Counted from the stretch's first letter, positions 9,522 through 19,133 are shown. The stretch: DNA of 64,000 nt from an uncultured Acidobacteriaceae bacterium (GCA_903911925.1 CAIWFH010000032.1:46651-110650); one strand, 5' to 3'. Notes: generated by a model from the sequence alone, not told the origin. Numbers and translations: made by a program.

Positions 9522-10523
9522 ATGACATTCGGTATTGGCTTGGTGATCGTTGCTGCCATCCTGCAAGGAACCTTCCTGCTTCCCATGGCGCGCATGCGCG
9601 ACTGGAAGTGGGAGCACGTCTGGCTTGTCTTTTCGCTCGCCGGAATGATTATCTTCAACTGGATTCTTACCTTCATCTCGTTGCCCCGCCCATCGGTGCT
9701 TTATGCGGCCGTGCCGGGGCGCGAACTTACCATCCTGGCCGGCTTCGGACTTGCATGGGGCTGCGGAGCCGTACTTTTCGGCCTCGGCATGGACATGCTC
9801 GGGCTTACCCTTGGCTATCCGCTCATCATGGGGCTTAACGCCAGCATGGGCACGTTTGTGCCGCTGCTATGGCTTTACGGGCACTCCATGTTTGCCGGCC
9901 GGCGGCTCCTCATCACTGTGGGAACGCTGGTTGCTATTGCTGGAATATCGGCATGTTCGATTGCCGGCGCGCGGCGCGAGTCGGCCGCTCATCGCACCCG
10001 CAGCGTTTCAAATTCCCGATTTGTTCCGGGCCTACTCATTGCCGTAGCCTCCGGGTTTCTCTCATGCCTGCCCAATATCGGGCTGACGTTCGGAACCAAC
10101 ACGCTTCGCGCAGCGGAGAATCTTGGCATTTCTCCTGCATTCGCCAGCAATGCAGTGTGGTTCATCTTCTTCAGCTTTGGCGCGGTAGTCAATCTGGCTT
10201 ACTGTTTCTGGCTCATGATGCGCAACCACAACGCGCGCGCCCTGTTCGCCCGGGCGCAGGCCGGAAACTGGGGTTGGGGTTTGCTGATGGGCGCCATGTG
10301 GATCGGCAGTTTTTATCTTTATGGAATCGGCACTGCGCACATTGGTCCCGCCGGTGGAACCATCGGCTGGCCCATTCTGATTACCCTCTCGATCGGCGCC
10401 GGAGTTCTCTGCGGACTAGGCAATGGAGAGTGGCGCGATGCACCCGCTAATGCGAAAGCCCTCCTCTGGGGCGGGCTGGCATTGATTCTGCTGGCCGTCC
10501 TCATCATCCCGTTGGGGTCATAA
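9522..10523 (+). CDS. RhaT-like sugar/H+ symporter
   Basis: Integral membrane protein with about ten hydrophobic segments, resembling the L-rhamnose/proton symporter (RhaT) family of the drug/metabolite transporter superfamily. Recognisable parts are the N-terminal AAILQGTFLLPM segment, WGCGAVLFGLGMDMLGLTLG and the later FASNAVWFIFFSFGAVVN. Length (about 333 residues) fits the family. The ATG at 9522 is preferred; an in-frame TTG lies nine bases upstream and ribosome-binding signals are weak for both. Placed between a sugar-acid dehydratase/lyase pair and an SDR dehydrogenase, it would import the monosaccharide that those enzymes degrade. Rhamnose or another deoxy sugar is a reasonable but unproven substrate. 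Confidence 0.85.
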   Translation: MTFGIGLVIVAAILQGTFLLPMARMRDWKWEHVWLVFSLAGMIIFNWILTFISLPRPSVLYAAVPGRELTILAGFGLAWGCGAVLFGLGMDMLGLTLGYPLIMGLNASMGTFVPLLWLYGHSMFAGRRLLITVGTLVAIAGISACSIAGARRESAAHRTRSVSNSRFVPGLLIAVASGFLSCLPNIGLTFGTNTLRAAENLGISPAFASNAVWFIFFSFGAVVNLAYCFWLMMRNHNARALFARAQAGNWGWGLLMGAMWIGSFYLYGIGTAHIGPAGGTIGWPILITLSIGAGVLCGLGNGEWRDAPANAKALLWGGLALILLAVLIIPLGS

Positions 10524-10539
10524 CAAAAAGGAGTGCGGC

Positions 10540-11310
10540 ATGAGATACACCGACAAGGTCGCGATCATAACGGGCGCCGGCTCAGGTATAGGACGCGGCA
10601 TTGCAGAGTTCCTCGCGGAAGAGGGTGCTTTTGTCCTTCTGAACGATGTCCGCGCCGAGGCCGCGGAGTCGTCGAAAAAAATATTGGCTGAGAAGGGGCA
10701 TCGCAGCGAAACCGCCATCGCCGATATCGGCACATGGGAGGGCGCACAGTTCATGGTCAGCGAGGCCGTGCGCCATGGCGGACGCCTCGACCTGCTGGTA
10801 AACTGCGCCGCCCGGCAGATCATAAAACCGGTCGAGGATCTCGAGATTGAGGAGTGGGACACGGTTCTCAACGTGAATCTGAAGGGCGCTTTCGTGTGTT
10901 CGAAGGCTGCTTTCCCTTTTCTGGCTCAGCAACGCGGCGCAATCGTCAACATCTGCTCCGTCCACGCGCAGGCGACGGTCAGCGGGTTCGCGTCTTACGC
11001 CGCTTCCAAGGCGGGCATTGTCGCGTTTACTCGCGCCGTGGCCATTGAGTTCGCCTCAAAAGGAGTGCGCGTAAATGCTGTCAGTCCTGGAACCATCGAT
11101 ACGCCGCTTGTACAGGCATACTTCGAGTCATGCCCCGACCCCGTGCGCGCCCGCTCGGAGTTTCTGAAGTTTCATCCCCTCGGACGATTTGGATCGCCTC
11201 GCGACATCGCAGAGATGGTCGCATTCCTCGGCTGCCCGCAGGCTGGGTTCATCACCGGGACAGAGATCGTGGTGGATGGCGGAATGACGGCGCTGCTCTT
11301 CGCGCAATGA
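10540..11310 (+). CDS. SDR family NAD(P)-dependent oxidoreductase
   Basis: Classical short-chain dehydrogenase of 256 residues. The Rossmann motif GAGSGIG is near residue 13, the usual NAG is replaced by NCAA, and the catalytic set is Ser in NICSVHA with Tyr and Lys in SYAASK. The C-terminal VNAVSPGTIDTP and GTEIVVDGGM segments are typical. A strong AAAAGGAG precedes the ATG, 16 bases after the transporter gene, so the two are probably co-transcribed. In this operon it may oxidise the sugar to its lactone ahead of the dehydratase, as in oxidative rhamnose, fucose or galactose pathways. The exact substrate is not readable. Confidence 0.9.
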   Translation: MRYTDKVAIITGAGSGIGRGIAEFLAEEGAFVLLNDVRAEAAESSKKILAEKGHRSETAIADIGTWEGAQFMVSEAVRHGGRLDLLVNCAARQIIKPVEDLEIEEWDTVLNVNLKGAFVCSKAAFPFLAQQRGAIVNICSVHAQATVSGFASYAASKAGIVAFTRAVAIEFASKGVRVNAVSPGTIDTPLVQAYFESCPDPVRARSEFLKFHPLGRFGSPRDIAEMVAFLGCPQAGFITGTEIVVDGGMTALLFAQ

Positions 11311-11326
11311 CTTAACAAGTAGCTAC

Positions 11327-11353
11327 GTGTAGCCCCGGCCTCCCGGCCCACGC
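11327..11353. repeat. Intergenic GC-rich repeat, copy 2
   Basis: Lies in the 61-bp convergent gap between the SDR and the next GH2 gene. It matches the 8,621 copy over about 21 bases with one mismatch and contains TCCCGGCCCACGC, which also occurs at 8,701. The copy is shorter, as though the middle of the longer copy were absent. Confidence 0.5.
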
Positions 11354-11371
11354 CGCTAACCGGGTTACAAC

Positions 11372-14233
11372 CTACGCACCGGTCGCAAGAATCTTATCCA
11401 ACGCATCCACTCTTAGCTCTTGCGTTGGAGCGAAAGTATCCGATGCGGCATAAGCATACAGGGCAGTCAAAAACTGCCATTGCTCCGGCGTCTGCTTCTC
11501 GCGTTCCTGTTGATTGAGATCGAGGGTGCAAACAAGAAGGCTGCCTGTTCCAACCTTCGCCTCAAATACATTGCCAAGTTTGTGATTGCGCGCGAAGTTA
11601 TCCACCACTTGGACGAGGGGACGATAGTCTGCGGGAGTCTCATCCAAAATGACCGACCGCGAACCATCGATGAGCGAACCCCACTGCCAGTCGCTATGCA
11701 TGTCGGTTGGGAATTGCCGGAAAAGAGGGTGGCCCGGGTTGACGAGAATGCCCATCGTGGCAGGATCCGATTCGAACCAGATCGGGCTCCAGAACACCGG
11801 CAGGAAAGAACCTTTGAGAGTGTTCTCTTTTCGCAGGCTGGTTGGGAATAGAATCACTTTCTTCCCTCGTGCCAGCGCATTTTTCACTTCGCTTCCCCAC
11901 GCGCTGCTCACCAGGATGTCGCTTCCTGGCATAGCGGCAGGCGCGGCGGGATAGACCCAGAGACTCCAACTGTTCGAGCAAGCGGTGCCTTTCAGCGAAA
12001 GGTTGACCGTCAACTTGGCAGGAGCAGAGCCTGTAGCCAGAGTCGCGGTGAATTTTCCGATTTCCGTGATTGTTCCAGTCGGAGCAACTACTGGTGACAA
12101 CACTCCAGCTGCCACTTCCGCACCCGCCTGGTCCGTGATGGCCCACGCTCCTTGAGCCTCGTGAATATCGGCAGCTCCGAAGTTGGCTAAATCGGCGGTG
12201 GCTTCAAAGACTTCGCCCGCGTTGTAAGTCCGTTTTGGAAAGCGAAGCAAGGGGACGATGGCCCCGGCATAGCGCTTGTGCTCTTCCGGAGTAATCAGGC
12301 CCTTCGAATCCCAGAACGGATCGAGCAATCCAATCAAGGCAGTTCCCTGCCCCGGATAATCGTGCAAATCGAGGAGCGAAAAACCGGAGTATCCGCGGGT
12401 GCGAACAATGCACTCAATCTCGTCTTTGTATAAAAGAATGGCCTGCTTGCCTGTAGCTTCCAGGAATCGCTGAGCCTGATCGAGCATTCCTTTCTTCGCA
12501 AGATCGTCCCGGACAAGCTCAAAGTTCTTTGCCTTCAGCACACCGGTGTATTTCCCAATCTCTTCTAGGTTCGGGTAAAAGGTCCATTGCCCTATCTCGT
12601 GGCCGATGAGTGGACGGTCCTGCTTGGCCAAGGGCGATGCCTCGAAGTCGGATGCATGGCTCCAGGAAGGTTTGTCCTGCTTTGCCATAGACACGTTGTA
12701 ATCGAAATCGGTTCCGGGCCCGTGCACGCCTCGCAAGTAGCCATCCTCAGTGAATTGGCGGTTCGCGGCCTTCAAGGAGTTGGCTGAAGCGGAGGTATAC
12801 AGGTGGCGGCTATCGGCCTTGATCAGCCCGTCCACCCAACTGTTAATTACTTTCTCGCTGCCTCCGTATTCATTGCCAATGGTCATCAGCGCGAAGGAAG
12901 GATGGTTTCCATAGGTATCGACGATGCGCATCAACTCGCGCTCAACAAACTCGTCGCGCGCCTGGTTCTCGCCCGTGGAGACATTTGCCTGCGGGCCTTC
13001 GGTCTGGATCATCATCCCTTCGATGTCGGCTGCCGTGAATGCCGCCTCGGGTGGCGTCCAGGAGTGGAAACGAATGAAGTTGAATCCGTACGACTTCTCA
13101 ATCTGGTAAATGCGCCTCCACGAGTCAACGTCGGTCGGCGGAAACGCGGTCAAGGGAAAGATGGCGCATTCCAGCGTTCCGCGCAGCATCAGAGGACGTC
13201 CGTTCATCGTGAACTGCGTGCCCTTTGTGCTCACCTCCCGCATCCCAAAGGTGACGGAATGCTCGTCGCGGCAGGCGGCTTTGCCCTTCGTGTCGAGGGT
13301 GGCGTGCAACGTATAAAGGTTCGGGGTGAACTCGTCCCATAGTTGCACATCGGAACCCAATTGGACGAGGGCCTCCACTACTGCCTCTTCGCCAGCACAG
13401 GCGAATGGAACCACGATATCCGAACCTGCCGGATGGCCAGCCAGGTTAGTTACCGACAGGCTGATGTTACCCGTCGCGTGCGACCCTGACTTGTTTCCTA
13501 CCTTGAGCTTGACTCTGACTGACTTGCGACTTACATCGGGATATGCCTGGACCTTTGTTAAAGATATAGGGTCATGCGCTTCCAACTGAATCCGTCCGAT
13601 GATGCCATTCCAGTTGGTTTGAGTGCCCTCGTAATAGACAGACACGAAACTCCCCAGATCAAAGAGAAGGGTGTTGTCAACACAGATGGTCAGCACATGC
13701 TTACCTGGAGAGACCATCGTTCCAAGATCGTAAACGTGGGGAGCGATCAGACTTTCCTGCGTGCCAAGCGGCTTTCCATCAAGCCATGCGCGCGTGACCC
13801 AATGCGTTCGCTCCATGAACAAGGTGATGGACTTGCCCTTCCATTCGAGAGGAATGTCAATCTCGCGCTGGTACCATGCCGGCCCGGTGTAAAGGTTCGG
13901 CCGGTAAAGCCCGCTAAGGCTTGGAGGCGCCGGATTCGGAATTCCGGCCTTCGCCTGGTCGGTTGTTCCGGGCAGTGCGATTTCAGAAGGCCCGGCGCCG
14001 TTTGAAGGCAGAATAGTTGCAAACCAGTTCTGATTTATGCCCTGCTTGTTGTCGTCTCTTTTGAAGCGCCAGCTTCCGCTGAGATCGACAACCTGCCGGG
14101 CATTTGCGTCGGCGCTGACCGGCGAGGACCAGCCCTCCCCTTCAAGGCGTGAAGCGGCCGCAAATGGAAATGCTATTGAAGCGGATGTTGCAATACCTGC
14201 CTTCAAGAGGTACCGGCGGGAGATGTTTTTCAT
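11372..14233 (-). CDS. Glycoside hydrolase family 2 protein, Tat-type leader
   Basis: GH2 enzyme of 953 residues with a twin-arginine-like leader (ISRRYLLKAGIATSASIAF). GGAGG lies five bases before the ATG. The sugar-binding domain is at about 45-220 and the TIM barrel begins after NGRPLMLRGTLE. Acid/base Glu455 lies in TIGNEYGG and nucleophile Glu546 in GHEIGQW. The HEIGQW form and the SWTPPEAAF segment mark a different GH2 subgroup from the other five in the locus. The C-terminal part is a long beta-rich region. Predicted to act outside the cytoplasm on a beta-linked glycan. It is convergent with the sugar-acid operon and shares its strand with the serine hydrolase 156 bp upstream. Confidence 0.92.
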   Translation of the reverse strand: MKNISRRYLLKAGIATSASIAFPFAAASRLEGEGWSSPVSADANARQVVDLSGSWRFKRDDNKQGINQNWFATILPSNGAGPSEIALPGTTDQAKAGIPNPAPPSLSGLYRPNLYTGPAWYQREIDIPLEWKGKSITLFMERTHWVTRAWLDGKPLGTQESLIAPHVYDLGTMVSPGKHVLTICVDNTLLFDLGSFVSVYYEGTQTNWNGIIGRIQLEAHDPISLTKVQAYPDVSRKSVRVKLKVGNKSGSHATGNISLSVTNLAGHPAGSDIVVPFACAGEEAVVEALVQLGSDVQLWDEFTPNLYTLHATLDTKGKAACRDEHSVTFGMREVSTKGTQFTMNGRPLMLRGTLECAIFPLTAFPPTDVDSWRRIYQIEKSYGFNFIRFHSWTPPEAAFTAADIEGMMIQTEGPQANVSTGENQARDEFVERELMRIVDTYGNHPSFALMTIGNEYGGSEKVINSWVDGLIKADSRHLYTSASANSLKAANRQFTEDGYLRGVHGPGTDFDYNVSMAKQDKPSWSHASDFEASPLAKQDRPLIGHEIGQWTFYPNLEEIGKYTGVLKAKNFELVRDDLAKKGMLDQAQRFLEATGKQAILLYKDEIECIVRTRGYSGFSLLDLHDYPGQGTALIGLLDPFWDSKGLITPEEHKRYAGAIVPLLRFPKRTYNAGEVFEATADLANFGAADIHEAQGAWAITDQAGAEVAAGVLSPVVAPTGTITEIGKFTATLATGSAPAKLTVNLSLKGTACSNSWSLWVYPAAPAAMPGSDILVSSAWGSEVKNALARGKKVILFPTSLRKENTLKGSFLPVFWSPIWFESDPATMGILVNPGHPLFRQFPTDMHSDWQWGSLIDGSRSVILDETPADYRPLVQVVDNFARNHKLGNVFEAKVGTGSLLVCTLDLNQQEREKQTPEQWQFLTALYAYAASDTFAPTQELRVDALDKILATGA

Positions 14234-14389
14234 TGTGCCTCCATGCGGCCAAGGGCGCGATGCAAAACATAGAGACTACCTTGTCTTGATCCGGTTCAGC
14301 GGCTGCAGTTTGTGGAATCTTTTGTCGGGCACAAGTATAGCTAGGAGAAGAACTCTCGTCCATTCCAGTCTCGCCGGGGACGGGTAATC

Positions 14390-15859
14390 TCACGGAATGC
14401 GCTTGAGTTCAACATCCTTATCGCCGAGATGCAAAACCAGAATCTGCGGCAGACCCAAGCCCGCCGGCTTGAAGCTGCATTCGTCAGTTGATGTTGCAGA
14501 GTAAAAGTCCTCTGCACTCTCCGGAAGATACTCCTGATCTGGTTCATCGTTCTCTTGTATATACAGGCGCCCGCCATCTACGGTTACGCTCAGAACGACA
14601 TCTGCCGAAAGTGCGTATCGGCCAACGAGCCGGTTCAATTGGTCCGGAGCCAACACGGCTTGTTTGTGCTCTCTCAGCTTCGGCAGCGGAGGCAGTTGAT
14701 TGTACGGCGTATAGTTCTCCCACTCGAAGGGAAAGCCCGTGGGGCCGAGCACGGCGTCGATCAAGGGTTTGAAGATTCCCTCTCCGTTGGAACTGTTGGT
14801 CAGGATCAGGATCCCATCGCCCGGCTCGCGGAAGCAGAGGGCCAAATGCCTCCATCCTTCGTCATGGCCCTCTTTGAAGAAGGCCTTGCCGTAGGGCGAG
14901 GAGTAGATTCCCCAGCCGAGGCCGTAGCTCAGCCGGATTGCATCGTTGGCAGCAGAGGTTTCTTCATTCAGCGATGGAAACTGATGGGCGGAGTGAATAG
15001 CTATTTGCCTATTGAAAAGCAGGCCGGTAGCACCGATGCCGAGGAATTTGCCGCCAAGCAGGGCGTTGAGGAAGGTGGCGTAGTCGCGCAGGGCGGTCTG
15101 CATCGATCCGGCGGCATTCGCGTTCGTCCGCTTTTCTGGCCCCAGGGAGCGGCCGTATTCGTCATACCCGTTGGCAAAGTCGTCCTCGAACCGGGGTTCC
15201 CACACCATGCTTGTCCGTGTCATTCCAAGCGGCCGGAAGAGCTTCTCGTCCATCAATGCCTGAAGCGATTTGCCTGTGACCGTTTCCACAACCAGTTGCG
15301 CCAGCACAATTCCCTCGCCGGAGTACGCATAGCGAGTCCCGGGCTCGAAGTGGATTTTGAGCTTGCGGTCGTCCTCGAACGCGCGCCAATTCGGAAATCC
15401 ACTGGTGTGGCTCAGCAGAATGCGCAGGGTCAATTGCTTGTCTCGATCGTCGCCCTGCAAGTCGGCATACTGCGGATACTCGGGCAGGGGCTTGGGCAGG
15501 TACTGATAGATGGGCTTGTCGAGATTGAGAACATGTTCGTGGACCAATCGAATGACGAGTGCGGCAAACGCGGCCTTGCTGAGAGAAGCGGAGGTCATTA
15601 CAGAATCGGGTGTGAGAGGCAGGCTCTTTTCTGCGTCCCGGGTCCCATAAGCTTTCAGGTAGACGATCTTGCGGTGATGAAAGACGGCAATGCCTGCGCC
15701 TGTCACATGAGCGCCTTGCATTAACTGGTTGACCCCCTCGTCAACCTGAGACGCGCTGACCGTTGCCCCATCTGGACGGGTAAAAGAGGTCTGCCCAGCA
15801 AAGGCACAGGCTCCGCAAAAGAAAACGCAAGACACTACAAGCTGTGCTATTCGACGCAT
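14390..15859 (-). CDS. Serine hydrolase, class C beta-lactamase/penicillin-binding-protein-like
   Basis: Exported serine hydrolase of the beta-lactamase class C/esterase superfamily. The ATG at 15859 gives a signal peptide (MRRIAQLVVSCVFFCGACAF, cleavage near AGQT). The open frame continues upstream to 16108, but that stretch lacks signal features. The catalytic SxxK is in SASLSKAAF, the second motif is YSG in YAYSGEGIVL, and GHDEGW occupies the third-motif region. A C-terminal beta domain follows. Such proteins act as esterases, D-aminopeptidases or peptidoglycan peptidases more often than as lactamases. In this locus an ester-cleaving role on decorated glycans is possible, but it is inference. 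Confidence 0.85.
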   Translation of the reverse strand: MRRIAQLVVSCVFFCGACAFAGQTSFTRPDGATVSASQVDEGVNQLMQGAHVTGAGIAVFHHRKIVYLKAYGTRDAEKSLPLTPDSVMTSASLSKAAFAALVIRLVHEHVLNLDKPIYQYLPKPLPEYPQYADLQGDDRDKQLTLRILLSHTSGFPNWRAFEDDRKLKIHFEPGTRYAYSGEGIVLAQLVVETVTGKSLQALMDEKLFRPLGMTRTSMVWEPRFEDDFANGYDEYGRSLGPEKRTNANAAGSMQTALRDYATFLNALLGGKFLGIGATGLLFNRQIAIHSAHQFPSLNEETSAANDAIRLSYGLGWGIYSSPYGKAFFKEGHDEGWRHLALCFREPGDGILILTNSSNGEGIFKPLIDAVLGPTGFPFEWENYTPYNQLPPLPKLREHKQAVLAPDQLNRLVGRYALSADVVLSVTVDGGRLYIQENDEPDQEYLPESAEDFYSATSTDECSFKPAGLGLPQILVLHLGDKDVELKRIP

Positions 15860-16092
15860 TTTTTCCGAAGCTCCAAATTGTGAGTCAGCGCACACTTCGA
15901 CCTGCCATGCCAGGTTTTGCTGAGAGGACGTACGCAAATTCAACGTGCGGTGTTCCCACCGAAGAGCCGCTCTTGAACCGAGAATCGAGTAGGAGAACCG
16001 CCCCGGCGAGAACAAACCCCAAGCACCGCGAGGGTGTATAACTTCAATGAACGCTTTCAAACTGTCTAAGCCCGACCTTAACTGGAGCCCAT

Positions 16093-19083
16093 ATGAAAAC
16101 CTTTTCACGCCGCGACGTCCTCAAGACTAGCCTGCTGGCGCCCGCCGTTGCTGTTTCGGCCCACGCCCTTGGTTCTATCGATCCATCGTTGCACACCGCC
16201 GGTGAAGTATCCGGCCCACTCAGTGCGCCCGCCATCCTTGCCTCTCCCACGCCGGGCGCCGGCCGCGAACGCCTTCTGCTCGATTTCGGATGGAGCTTCC
16301 ACTTCGGACACGCCAACGATCCAGCCAAAGACCTGGGCTACGGCAGCGCCTCGGCCGGGAACTTTCAGAAGACCGGCAACTTCATGCCCGCCTGCTCCAC
16401 CACCTTCGTGGAAACCGACTGGAGGCGCATCAATCTGCCTCACGACTGGGCCGTCGAACTGCCCTTCAAGAATGATCCCGACCTGCAAAGCAAAGGCTTC
16501 TATCCCCTTGGCCGCAATTATCCTGAAAACAGCATCGGCTGGTACCGCCGCGTCTTCGAACTGTCTGCCGAGGACGCCGGAAAGCACATCACCATTGAGT
16601 TCGACGGTGCCTACCGCGAAACCACCGTCATCTTCAACGGCTACTATATCGGCCAGCACAGCGGCGGTTACGACTCCTTCAGCTTTGACGTTTCCAACTT
16701 TGTGAACCCCGGCCAGCCGAATGTGCTGCTGGTACGCGTGGACGCCACTGAGAGCGATGGCTGGTTTTATGAAGGCGCGGGCATCTACCGGCACGTGTGG
16801 CTGGTCAAGTCGCATCCCGTGCACGTGAAGCAATGGGGCACGCTGGTCCGCTCGGAACTTCGCCCCAATAGTGCGAAGCTTTCCATCCTCACTGAAGTTG
16901 AAAATCACGGCACTGCACCGACCAATGCTCGTGTGCTGTCAACCATCGTCGATCCTTCCGGCGCGGCCGTTGCCAGAAATGTTTCGGCCGCAGCGACGGT
17001 CGGGGTGGACGATCAGCAGGACTTCCGGCAGCAGATCGATGTCAGCCGCCCTGCACTTTGGTCCCTTGAAGAGCGTTCCATTTACAAGCTCGTCACCGAG
17101 GTACAGGTCGATGGGAAGGCTGTTGATCGCTACGAGACGCCATTCGGCATCCGCTCAATCCAGTTCGACGCGAAGCAGGGTTTCCTGCTCAACGGCGCTG
17201 CGGTGAAACTGAAGGGCACCTGCAATCATCAGGACCACGCCGGAATTGGCGCGGCTTTGCCCGACGCAGTGCAGTTCTACCGCGTTCGCAAACTGCAGGA
17301 GATGGGCTGCAACTCGATGCGCACCTCGCACAACCCGCCCACAGCCGAACTGCTCGATGTTTGCGACCAACTCGGCATGCTGGTGATGGACGAGACGCGC
17401 ATGATGAGCTCGAATCCCGAGGGCCTGAGCCAGTTTGAACATCTTGTCCGCCGCGACCGCAACCATCCCAGCGTCTTCATGTGGTCGCTGGGCAACGAAG
17501 AGCCCTCGGCCACCAACGCCAAGGGCGCAGCCATCGTAACCGCCATGCAGGAAGTTGCCACGCGGCATGACGGGTCGCGACCCACCACAATCGACGGCAG
17601 CATCGGCGGCGACGCCGCGGGCAGCGGCACCGGTGGTCTGGCAGTTGCCGACGTGATTGGCTATCACTACGCCGATCCGCAGGCTGAAGCTTTCCACAAG
17701 GCGCGCCCCGAGAAGCTGGTACTGGGCACAGAGACCGTCAGCGCGGTCTGCACGCGCGGCATCTATATCACCGATAAATCGAAGGGATTCGTCAGCTCTT
17801 ACGATCCTTACACCACCTCAGGCCGCGCCTCAGCCGAAGGATGGTGGAGATTCTGCAATGAACGCGCCTGGCTTGCCGGCGGCTACGTGTGGACCGGCTT
17901 CGATTATCGCGGTGAGCCCTCGCCCAATGGCTGGCCCAACGTCAGCTCGCAATACGGCATTATCGACATGTGCGGGTTTCCCAAGGACGCCTTCTACTAC
18001 TACCAGTCCTGGTGGACCGCCAAGCCCGTGCTGCATCTGTTCCCGCACTGGAACTGGCCCGGTTACGAAGGCAAGAAGATCGCGGTGTGGGTCTTTACGA
18101 ATCTCGACAAGGTTGAGCTGTTTGTCAACGGCAAGAGCCTCGGGACAAAGGACGTGAAGAAGGACGGCCACGTGGCCTGGAACGTCGAGTATGCTCCCGG
18201 GTCCATTGAAGCCCGCGGAGTGAAAGACGGAAAGCAGGTCATGGTTGCGCGCCGCGACACCACAGGCGCTGCCGCGAAACTGGTGCTGACGCCTGATCGC
18301 GATTCCCTCTCTGCCGATGGCGAAGATGTAGTCATGTTTGCCGTCGAGGTGCAGGACGCCAGCGGACGCACCGTGCCCATCACAGACAACCAGGTCACGT
18401 TCCGCCTCACCGGTCCCGCGAAGCTCATCGGCGTTGGCAACGGAGACCCCACTGACCAGTCGCCCGACAAGGGAACGTCACGCAAGGCCTTCAGCGGCCA
18501 TTGCATGGCGCTCGTCCAAACCGAAAAGGATGCCGGCGCCATCACCATCGAGGCCACGTCCCCGGGGCTCACATCCGCAAAGGCGACGGTCACTTCAAAA
18601 CAGGTCCAGCTGCGCCCGCAAGTCGGCATGTGGCAGAGACCCAATCCTAAAGGTGAGGGCATCACCGGTCTGTGGATTATTGCCTCCGATCCTGCCAGCA
18701 GCATGATTGCATCGGTCGTCGGATCGCCGCGCATCTTCACGCTCACCCAGCAGGGCAGCAAACTCACCGGCACGGTGGAAGGCCCCGGCGGTTGGTTCGG
18801 AGGCGACGATGCACCAGCACCGGTCGTTGACGGCGTCGTTCAGGGTGATCACGTTTCGTTCAAGTCCGGCATCAATGTCTTCGACGGCAGCGTCAAAGGC
18901 GGCCAGCTTGAGTTGAAGCGCACCGTCAACATACCGTGGAACATGCCGGTCCCGCCGAAGCCCGATCCGAACGCACCCGCAATCGGACCTGCGCCCGACG
19001 GCACCGATCCGTCATTCGACATGGGAGATTTCGCCGGCGCTCCCAGCAGCTTATCGATCGTGTTGAAGAGGACCGAGCGCTGA
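16093..19083 (+). CDS. Beta-galactosidase GalA-type glycoside hydrolase family 2, extra C-terminal domain
   Basis: GH2 enzyme of 996 residues with a Tat-like leader (FSRRDVLKTSLLAPAVAVSA). The N-terminal LLLDFGWSFHFGHANDPAKD and INLPHDWAVELPF segments are characteristic of the GalA/DUF4982 type of secreted beta-galactosidases. Acid/base Glu469 lies in WSLGNEE and nucleophile Glu547 in LGTETVS. Ig-like domains follow the barrel (PDRDSLSADGEDVVMFAVEV). The last roughly 150 residues form an additional beta-rich module (ITGLWIIASD, then LTQQGSKLTGTVEG) and a Pro-rich linker not usual for the family. TGGAG precedes the ATG. It is divergent from the serine hydrolase across 233 bp and ends at a shared hairpin with the next gene. 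Confidence 0.92.
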   Translation: MKTFSRRDVLKTSLLAPAVAVSAHALGSIDPSLHTAGEVSGPLSAPAILASPTPGAGRERLLLDFGWSFHFGHANDPAKDLGYGSASAGNFQKTGNFMPACSTTFVETDWRRINLPHDWAVELPFKNDPDLQSKGFYPLGRNYPENSIGWYRRVFELSAEDAGKHITIEFDGAYRETTVIFNGYYIGQHSGGYDSFSFDVSNFVNPGQPNVLLVRVDATESDGWFYEGAGIYRHVWLVKSHPVHVKQWGTLVRSELRPNSAKLSILTEVENHGTAPTNARVLSTIVDPSGAAVARNVSAAATVGVDDQQDFRQQIDVSRPALWSLEERSIYKLVTEVQVDGKAVDRYETPFGIRSIQFDAKQGFLLNGAAVKLKGTCNHQDHAGIGAALPDAVQFYRVRKLQEMGCNSMRTSHNPPTAELLDVCDQLGMLVMDETRMMSSNPEGLSQFEHLVRRDRNHPSVFMWSLGNEEPSATNAKGAAIVTAMQEVATRHDGSRPTTIDGSIGGDAAGSGTGGLAVADVIGYHYADPQAEAFHKARPEKLVLGTETVSAVCTRGIYITDKSKGFVSSYDPYTTSGRASAEGWWRFCNERAWLAGGYVWTGFDYRGEPSPNGWPNVSSQYGIIDMCGFPKDAFYYYQSWWTAKPVLHLFPHWNWPGYEGKKIAVWVFTNLDKVELFVNGKSLGTKDVKKDGHVAWNVEYAPGSIEARGVKDGKQVMVARRDTTGAAAKLVLTPDRDSLSADGEDVVMFAVEVQDASGRTVPITDNQVTFRLTGPAKLIGVGNGDPTDQSPDKGTSRKAFSGHCMALVQTEKDAGAITIEATSPGLTSAKATVTSKQVQLRPQVGMWQRPNPKGEGITGLWIIASDPASSMIASVVGSPRIFTLTQQGSKLTGTVEGPGGWFGGDDAPAPVVDGVVQGDHVSFKSGINVFDGSVKGGQLELKRTVNIPWNMPVPPKPDPNAPAIGPAPDGTDPSFDMGDFAGAPSSLSIVLKRTER

Positions 19084-19096
19084 CCCGGTCCGTTCG

Positions 19097-19133
19097 CTGC
19101 CTGCCTTGCCTTAACTCAGGGCAAGGTAGGCAG
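19097..19133. terminator. Bidirectional hairpin between convergent GH2 genes
   Basis: Fourteen-base arms CTGCCTGCCTTGCC and GGCAAGGTAGGCAG pair with a single G-T wobble around a nine-base loop. The stop codon of the minus-strand gene (19116-19118) lies in the loop. ATTTGCTTT follows on the plus strand, giving a modest U-rich tail. Position and symmetry suggest it ends transcripts from both sides. Confidence 0.6.

Noticed and set aside
15879..15894. CRP-like site TGTGAGTCAGCGCACA between the serine hydrolase and GalA-type GH2
   Set aside because: One mismatch from TGTGA-N6-TCACA, but it lies only 20 bases before a start codon, has no second example in the locus and no CRP context is visible; it may be chance.
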